From NCBI GenBank assembly GCA_002441085.1, contig DJVF01000015.1, positions 1 to 41,449 on the forward strand: a DNA stretch of 41,449 bases. Reading direction: 5' to 3'. The position numbers and the translations under genes are program-made. Positions 38,768 through 41,449 of the stretch are shown piece after piece; within the stretch, counting starts at the first letter, position 1, and each line of letters begins with the position of its first letter. This DNA comes from Patescibacteria group bacterium UBA6263. GTDB lineage: Bacteria > Patescibacteriota > Gracilibacteria > Absconditabacterales > Absconditicoccaceae. The notes beneath the pieces were generated by a model. The model had not been told where the DNA came from, did no database searches, and worked only from the letters and a program-made list of their open reading frames with translations.

Positions 38768-40189
38768 ATGGAAAAAATACAGGGTTGTTGAAGTATCTTA
38801 GATAACTTTTTTGATGAAGAGACTATGTCTTTGCATATCAAAGAAAATGTGCCTATTCTCAAAAAAAAATGATGACCATGAAATTGGAAGCCCGTTTTGG
38901 ATTCTAACCCATTTCCTAGTAAAGAGCTCAAAACTTTGATAGATAAAATATTCCAAGAAGTAAATACTTTGGGTCAATGATTTATAGAAATAGATAGATC
39001 TTTATCCAAAATAGTCCAGTTATGACCATACAGGATAGTGATTGTTTATCCCCCATTATCTGATTGATTGGAAATGACTGTTGCCAAACCTATCAAAAGA
39101 TTGACTATAGAAGATTATAAATTAGATCCAGAGACTTTGGATTTATTCCAAAATTCATCCAAGTGAATCCTTATATCTTGAGCTCCATGATCTGGTAAAA
39201 CTACTTTTGCTCAAGCGATGGTAGATCTATATCAAAAACAAAATAATATTATCAAGACTATAGAATCTCCACGTGATTTGTTAGTAGCAGATTCTGTTGT
39301 GCAGTATAGTTTTACTCATGGTACTCATGATGAGATTCGTGATATATTATTGCTTTCTAGACCAGATTATACTGTTTATGATGAGCTCAGAAACAAGGCT
39401 GATTTTGAACTGTACAAAGATCTTAGACTTACTGGGATCTGACTGATATGAGTGATACATGCTACTAGACCAGTAGACAGTATTCAAAGATTTTTGGGTA
39501 CTATAGAGATGTGAATTATACCTCAAGTCATAGATACTGTAATATTTATAGAAAAGTGAGTAATCAATCAGATTTATCAATTACAATTGGTAGTCAAAGT
39601 ACCCTCATGAATGAATTCAGAGGATTTGGCTCGTCCAGTAATTGTGGTGACAGGTTTTTTTAGTAAACAAGCAGAGTACGAAATATATACTTTCTGAGAA
39701 CAAATAGTTGTAGTGCCAATTACATCAGAAATGCAGTCAGCAAACAATGAAAAGTCATCTATGAATGAGTATGCAAAACATGCAATCCAACTCAAATTGC
39801 AAAAATTACTTCCCTGTGACTTTTTACTCAAAATCAAATCATCCAAATCTCTACAATTATATATCCCTTCTGATTATAAATGACGTATCATAGGCAAAGC
39901 AGGCAATGTGATAGCTCAATTAGAAAAATCTATTTGATTGAATATAGATGTACATACTTTTGATGATTTGCCATTAGCAGATATCCCCACACAAATCAAA
40001 GAGGGTAAAAATTATTTTGAAATACTATTACCCAAAGAATTCGCAAATCAATCAATAGCCTTGCTTGTAGATGATGTTCTGATGCGTCTATCTGCTGATC
40101 AAAATGCAGTTATTTCTTTTAAAAATAAATCTACAATCAAAGTATTGCAAAAAAGATGATTTACTATAGTAGACGAAAACAAAATCTAA
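38768..40189 (+). CDS. Archaeal-type PilT-like ATPase with C-terminal KH domain (no PIN domain)
   Basis: 473 aa, TAA 40187. Seen in order: IVQLGPYRIVIVYPPLSDGLEMT, Walker A SGAPGSGKTTFAQA (residues 137-150; two Gly are UGA), TIESPRDL, LLLSRPDYTVYDELRN, VIHATRPVDSIQRF, VVKVPSGMNSEDLARPV, and GRIIGKAGNVIAQLE near 380 (KH GxxG loop). This matches, block by block, the archaeal PIN/PilT-ATPase/KH proteins, but the N-terminal PIN nuclease is absent or replaced by a short ~75-residue region. Likely an RNA- or nucleic-acid-linked ATPase; function unproven. Confidence 0.8.
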
Positions 40190-40234
40190 TCTCCCAGTCT
40201 CTCATCCAAACATTTTAACATTTTACCATTTAAT

Positions 40235-41449
40235 ATGAATAACTTTCATTTCTCAAAAATTATAGCTGGAGTATGACCGACTTTAGCCAAAGAGACAGTA
40301 CTTTCCAAAGTTATAAATTTTGTGGATGTTTTTAGAATGTCTTTATCTGGTTGATTTGATGACAACAACAAAAAATATATAGATACTTTGATGAAATTGG
40401 ATAATAGCAAGACGATTCTATTGGAAACCAAATGAACTGATATTAGAGTGAAAAATGTTATGGATGTTTCTGTCCGTAAATGATCTACCATAGCTTTGGA
40501 TTATTCCGAATACGCTCAGGAGAGTGATAAAAGAATATTTATAGATTATCCAGATATCCAAGATTTACCCACATGAACCAAAATATATTTTCAGCAAAGT
40601 GATATACTTATCAAAGTCAAATCAGTCAAAGATGATTATATCATGTGTGAGGTTTTGCAATGATGAAAGGTATTGCAATATGATAGAGTCGATTTTGGGA
40701 ATTATCAAATCGATACACCATTTTTTACAGACAAAGACAAAAAAGATATTCTTTGGGGATTGGAATATTGAGTACATATGATAGCACCATCCAATGTCAA
40801 AACACAAGACGATGTACTACAAATCAAGGACTATCTCATCCAACAAAATGCCGAAAAAATGAAAATAATTTCGAAAATAGAAAATAGTCAGGCTCTAAAC
40901 AATATAGATCAGATAGCTGATGTATCAGACTGAATTATATTGGTATATGACAAAATATCTTCTGCAATGACCAAGAAAAAAATATCTTTGGATTCTATCA
41001 TCAAAAAAATCAGATCATCTGGGAAGCCTGTTATCATAAATTTTATAACTCATTTTGGAACTAACAAATATCCACTCACAGATGAGGCTTATATCAAAAA
41101 ATTATGTTATCGAGGAGTGGATTGATTCATGCTAGATATTATGATCAAAGAAGAAGATCCATTGAATATCATTACTCAAATGTCTGATATATTGGATAAA
41201 TATGAGCTTCGCCTACAGCCCAGAGAATTGGAGCGTTTCGATGAAAATGAAGAATCTATGGTTAGGGATTATATTATTTTTAATGCATGTAGGATTATCA
41301 AAGAAGTCTGAGTCAGAGCAATAGTTTGTTTTACAGAAAACTGATATACTGCATCTAGATTGGCATCTTTGAATCCCACAGTACCAGTCATTACTTTTAC
41401 CAAATCTGATGAGACTTATAGATACCTCAATTCTTTGCGATGATCTAGA
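40235..41449 (+). CDS. Pyruvate kinase homologue with degenerate active site (3' partial)
   Basis: 405 codons in the window, continuing beyond it. Pyruvate-kinase landmarks: KIIAGVGPT, VDVFRMSLSGG, LLETKGTDIR, a B-domain, and KIISKIEN near residue 214 holding the equivalents of the catalytic Lys and metal-binding Glu. The next blocks are altered: DGIILVYDKISS stands where DGIMVARGDLG should be, and VDGFMLDIMIKEEDP where the xMLSGETAxGxYP block should be. The allosteric C-terminal domain (AIVCFTENGYTASRL) is recognisable. Either a non-catalytic or repurposed enzyme, or a very divergent one. Confidence 0.7.

Noticed and set aside
4690..41449. UGA as tryptophan (Mycoplasma-type code)
   Set aside because: TGA falls on Gly of motifs (HRGG, GDSM, LPQTG, GSGKT); Trp is coded by TGG at its expected sites.

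Overview
The window reads as one piece of a low-GC genome in which UGA encodes glycine (genetic code 25). That code is known from the candidate phyla Absconditabacteria (SR1) and Gracilibacteria (BD1-5). Most genes open fully only when TGA is read as Gly, and those TGAs fall on Gly positions of known motifs: HsdR DECHRGG, the LexA-type EGDSM, the GS of a CD-NTase, a Walker A GAPGSGKT and an LPQTG sorting signal. Genes using TGA this way stop only at TAA or TAG. A few genes contain no TGA at all (1-3960, 23516-23905, purC 28425-29390) and look like recent arrivals from a standard-code donor. I cannot separate the two phyla from this window. I saw no rRNA, tRNA or CRISPR array.

Layout. 1-3960: nicotinamidase-like hydrolase, then a PP2C phosphatase/protein kinase pair. 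4587-5568: Fic protein with an inverted repeat upstream. 5778-17041: a defence island built around a type I restriction-modification system whose genes are far apart (hsdR 5778, hsdS 11045, hsdM 15120). Between hsdR and hsdS sits a complete minus-strand CBASS-like operon: 2TM effector, CD-NTase, E2-like protein. It is divergent from a LexA-like self-cleaving repressor gene 34 bp away. Between hsdS and hsdM lie a small protein, a single-pass membrane protein and an AbiEi/AbiEii pair.

17278-19468: a sortase and its likely substrate, an LPQTG-anchored protein with a DUF3494 (ice-binding-like) domain and two repeated stalk domains. 19668-23284: HU, a DUF1152 protein, a NADAR protein and a histidine phosphatase. 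23516-27037: a foreign-looking small gene, then a tight three-gene operon of a dCTP-deaminase/dUTPase-like protein, an unknown protein and a methyltransferase. 27694-29390: an NrtR-like Nudix protein and purC, convergent. 29635-32031: mltG, rsmH and ftsL (cell wall and division). 32126: an IS200-type/REP-associated transposase. 33030-38436: uncharacterised proteins, two of which carry exact 21-bp in-frame tandem repeats. 38768-40189: an archaeal-type PilT-like ATPase with a KH domain. 40235 to the end: a pyruvate kinase homologue whose active site looks degenerate.

Intergenic spaces hold several families of dispersed palindromic repeats. One family is also inserted in frame inside hsdR. The second copy of another family gives an empty-site comparison for nested palindromes. 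The strongest system-level candidate is the LexA-regulated, E2-containing CBASS inside the split type I RM locus. Its key catalytic glycine codons are UGA, so standard-code annotation would break it into pieces.
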